From Bacteriovorax sp037444575 (GTDB taxonomy: Bacteria; Bdellovibrionota; Bacteriovoracia; Bacteriovoracales; Bacteriovoracaceae): a stretch of DNA of 64,000 nt. Shown piece by piece: positions 62,174 through 64,000 of the stretch. Position 1 is the first letter of the stretch, and each line of letters opens with the position of its first letter. Both the position numbers and the translations under genes were made by a program. The notes under the pieces were generated by a model, which saw only the letters and a program-made list of their open reading frames with translations, made no database searches and had not been told where the DNA came from. Where the stretch lies: positions 405,077 through 469,076 of the forward strand of contig JBBIME010000004.1 in assembly GCA_037444575.1 (NCBI GenBank). The letters are read 5' to 3'.

Positions 62174-62602
62174 TTAGTAATCTAGTTTCAATCCCATTGA
62201 GCGAATTGATCCTTCAATTGTTCTCATTCCTGCTTCTTTTGTTCCTGCAGTTAAGTCAGCTTTCTTAGTTTCAACAATTTCTTCAACTGTTTTCTTTGGA
62301 ACTTTTTTAGACATAACTTCTGTTCCAGGTTTTTGAGCTCCTCTTTCAAGTTTCAATTTATCTTTTAATAAATATGAAGCTGGAGGTGTCTTAGTAACAA
62401 AAGTAAATGATCTGTCTGAGTAAACAGTAATGATCGTAGGAAGTACTACACCATTTTGTTGTTGAGTCTTTGCATTGAAAGCTTTGCAAAACTCCATAAT
62501 ATTAACACCTTTTTGACCAAGAGCTGGACCAATTGGTGGAGATGGGTTTGCTTTACCACCTGCAATTTGTAATTTAATAAAACCTGTAACTTTCTTTGCC
62601 AT
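62174..62602 (-). CDS. rplK: 50S ribosomal protein L11
   Basis: The 142-residue protein has the N-terminal Pro-rich block GGKANPSPPIGPALGQKGVN and the C-terminal RNA-binding block ending EGSIRSMGLKLDY. L11 forms the GTPase-associated centre and the thiostrepton site, and is needed for RelA activation. Gap to nusG is 30 nt. Confidence 0.98.
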   Translation of the reverse strand: MAKKVTGFIKLQIAGGKANPSPPIGPALGQKGVNIMEFCKAFNAKTQQQNGVVLPTIITVYSDRSFTFVTKTPPASYLLKDKLKLERGAQKPGTEVMSKKVPKKTVEEIVETKKADLTAGTKEAGMRTIEGSIRSMGLKLDY

Positions 62603-62632
62603 ATATCTCTCCTACAAAACCAACATTTTATT

Positions 62633-63220
62633 TTAAGAAACTTTTTCTACTTGACTAAAATCCAACTCTACTGGGGTTGGACGGCCAAAGATAGATACGT
62701 TTACTTTTATTTTACCTTTCTCGTTAACAGCTTCAATTGTTCCAACGAAGTTTGCAAATGGTCCTTCGATAACTTTAACAGTTTCACCTTCAGTGAAAGA
62801 GATTGAAGTTTTTGGCTTCTTAAAGCCTTCTTCCACTTGAGAAGTCATGAAAGCTGCTTCCTCATTGCTGATTGGAGCAGGCTTATCAAGAGTTCCCCCA
62901 ATAAAACCTGTGATTTTATCGGTGCTTTTTACAAGGTGCCAAGTCTTATCATTCATGATCATCTTAATCAAGACGTAGCCTGGAAAAAACTTTTTCTTAA
63001 TTGTTTTCTTTTTTCCACCAGCTGTAGTTACCAAAGTTTCTTCAGGCACCAAGATCTCAGAAAAGAATTCAGTCATTTTGTAATTAACTATTCTTTCTTT
63101 TAGCGATTTAGTTACCTTGTTCTCTTGACCTGTTTGAGCCTTAGCAATGTACCATTTGAATTCTGGTGTATCGCCTTTAGCTAATTGAACGTCTTGAGTA
63201 TTTTGAGATGAATCTGTCAT
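62633..63220 (-). CDS. nusG: Transcription elongation and termination factor NusG
   Basis: The 195-residue protein has an N-terminal NGN domain starting at about residue 22 (EFKWYIAKAQTGQENKVTKS) with the FFPGYVLIKM motif. A C-terminal KOW domain (EGETVKVIEGPFANFVGTIE) follows. NGN binds the polymerase clamp; KOW binds Rho or S10. The first 20 residues are a small polar extension. It is 21 nt after secE. Confidence 0.97.
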   Translation of the reverse strand: MTDSSQNTQDVQLAKGDTPEFKWYIAKAQTGQENKVTKSLKERIVNYKMTEFFSEILVPEETLVTTAGGKKKTIKKKFFPGYVLIKMIMNDKTWHLVKSTDKITGFIGGTLDKPAPISNEEAAFMTSQVEEGFKKPKTSISFTEGETVKVIEGPFANFVGTIEAVNEKGKIKVNVSIFGRPTPVELDFSQVEKVS

Positions 63221-63241
63221 AATTAAATACCAACAATTAAA

Positions 63242-63628
63242 TTAATAAACAAAGCTCAATATTTTTTTGAATACAAAGTCTACAAATACAAAAATTCCGG
63301 CCACAACAACGAGAGCTACAACCAGTCCCATTGTGATTTTCAAAGTTGCATCTTTCGAAGGCCAAACTACTTTCAACAATTCATTATAGACGTCTTGGAG
63401 GTAGTTAGATGATTTGCTGTGCTTTAAAACGAAAACAAACACTGAAATACCAGTGAGAACACCTAATCCTTGAGCTAGTACTGAAAAATTTGAAATTTTT
63501 GCTTCTAGATCAAACCAGACACCTAGCTGGTCCACAAATCTGGTAACTATAAACCCTGCCAAAAGTGCACCGATTGCAACTAGGGCGTTAATCCACTTGC
63601 TTGAGTCTTCGCTCTTAATGATAGACAT
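63242..63628 (-). CDS. secE: Preprotein translocase subunit SecE, three-helix form
   Basis: The 128-residue protein has two N-terminal membrane helices (about 12-32 and 47-66), the amphipathic ELLKVVWPSKDATLKIT segment conserved in all SecE, and a final membrane helix. The three-helix form is the proteobacterial type; most other bacteria have one helix. AAGG lies 6 nt before the ATG. It follows the tRNA-Trp gene by 106 nt, with a candidate promoter between. Confidence 0.93.
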   Translation of the reverse strand: MSIIKSEDSSKWINALVAIGALLAGFIVTRFVDQLGVWFDLEAKISNFSVLAQGLGVLTGISVFVFVLKHSKSSNYLQDVYNELLKVVWPSKDATLKITMGLVVALVVVAGIFVFVDFVFKKILSFVY

Positions 63629-63658
63629 ATTAACCTTTTTTAGATGATAAAAAATTAG

Positions 63659-63688
63659 AGTCTAATCTATATGCTAGAAAAAACTCAA
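63659..63688 (-). promoter_or_regulatory. Candidate sigma-70 promoter for secE-nusG
   Basis: On the minus strand TTGAGT (63683-63688) and TAGACT (63659-63664) are separated by 18 nt and lie about 30 nt upstream of the secE start, after the tRNA gene. Both boxes differ from consensus by two bases. It could drive the large downstream operon. Confidence 0.4.
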
Positions 63689-63734
63689 GATGTCTATTGA
63701 TTTTTCACTATTGAAATTATTGCAGCGTGAGAAG

Positions 63735-63810
63735 TGGCGGGTGCAGTAGGATTCGAACCTACAACCAAGTGATTTGGAATCACCTACTCTACCATTGGAG
63801 CTATACACCC
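63735..63810 (-). tRNA. tRNA-Trp (anticodon CCA)
   Basis: The minus strand folds as a cloverleaf: acceptor GGGTGTA with TGCACCC (one G-U), a D arm with AGCTCCAATGGTAGAG, anticodon stem GGTGA/TCACT with loop TTCCAAA, and T loop GGTTCGAATCC. The anticodon CCA at 63775-63777 reads Trp. The 3' CCA is encoded (63735-63737). The order tuf, tRNA-Trp, secE, nusG matches proteobacteria. Confidence 0.96.
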
Positions 63811-63818
63811 ATCTGAAT

Positions 63819-63847
63819 AAAAGGGGCCGGAATATCCGACCCCTTTT
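63819..63847 (-). terminator. Intrinsic terminator after the second tuf gene
   Basis: AAAAGGGG with CCCCTTTT, extended by a G-U pair and CGG/CCG, form a stem of about 12 bp around a 5-nt loop; TTTTATT follows on the minus strand. It lies 8 nt before the mature 5' end of tRNA-Trp, so the tRNA gene depends on readthrough from tuf or on a promoter inside the terminator region. Confidence 0.85.
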
Positions 63848-63869
63848 TGTAAAAAATTTACCTTTAGGA

Positions 63870-64000
63870 CTAGTCTAGGATTTCAGCAACAGTACCAGCA
63901 CCAATCGTTCTACCACCTTCACGGATAGCGAAACGAAGTGATTTTTCCATTGCTACTTTTGAGATCAACTCAACTTTAAACGTTGTGTTATCCCCTGGCA
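63870..64000 (-). CDS. tuf: Elongation factor Tu, second copy, 3' end only
   Basis: The minus-strand frame ends with TAG at 63870 and encodes the last 42 residues of EF-Tu (through IREGGRTIGAGTVAEILD). It runs off the right edge, so the start is outside the window. From the third-last codon to the edge it is identical in DNA to the tuf gene at 47564, which indicates gene conversion between copies. It lies upstream of tRNA-Trp, the tufB position of proteobacteria. Confidence 0.96.
   Translation of the reverse strand, partial: PGDNTTFKVELISKVAMEKSLRFAIREGGRTIGAGTVAEILD

Noticed and set aside
1..64000. Insertion sequences, prophage or CRISPR arrays
   Set aside because: No transposase, integrase or phage motif, no terminal inverted repeats, and no regularly spaced repeat array were seen.

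Overview
The window is AT-rich bacterial chromosome. The order tuf, tRNA-Trp, secE, nusG, rplK, rplA, rplJ, rplL, rpoB, rpoC running straight into the str, S10, spc and alpha operons, together with a methylmalonyl-CoA mutase module, HemW, sigma-54 regulation and a type IV pilin-like adhesin, suggests a Gram-negative, proteobacteria-like organism. The low GC content, the TTG starts and the array of twitch-type radical SAM proteins make a predatory or free-living member of the Bdellovibrionota (Bacteriovorax/Peredibacter-like) my best guess. This is inference; no database search was possible.

Layout. (1) About 1-19.1 kb is an accessory region rich in radical SAM enzymes. Four proteins have an N-terminal twitch-like iron-sulfur domain in front of the radical SAM barrel (the first runs off the left edge, and the second carries a C-terminal nucleotidyltransferase-like segment). 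There is also a radical SAM protein whose SPASM domain is a separate coupled gene, and a radical SAM/SPASM protein. Among them lie an FG-GAP-like protein, a pilin-like adhesin, a five-gene translationally coupled glycan-type operon (S26-type peptidase, GT4 glycosyltransferase, unknown protein, two GT-C-like membrane proteins), an SGNH hydrolase and a 50-residue DUF5989-like membrane protein. (2) About 19.1-33.6 kb is metabolic: hemW, an M16 peptidase, methylmalonyl-CoA mutase with MeaB, two poorly known genes (one HPr-kinase-like), a three-gene acyl-CoA (probably propionyl-CoA) carboxylase operon, a sigma-54 activator and a TlpA-like thioredoxin. (3) About 33.6-64 kb is one uninterrupted minus-strand superoperon for ribosomal proteins, RNA polymerase, translation factors, SecE, SecY and NusG, with tRNA-Trp and the 3' end of a second tuf gene at the right edge.

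How the parts work together. Carboxylase plus mutase would convert propionyl-CoA through methylmalonyl-CoA to succinyl-CoA, although no epimerase is in the window. The translation and transcription block is punctuated by hairpins that look like intrinsic terminators or attenuators (rplL/rpoB, rpoC/rpsL, rpsG/fusA, after rplQ, tuf/tRNA). Two terminators (before pccB and before the tlpA-like gene) carry the downstream gene's Shine-Dalgarno sequence in their 3' arm. The first 19 kb looks like a surface-polymer or modification locus; its substrate cannot be read from the sequence, and it is the best candidate here for an undescribed system.
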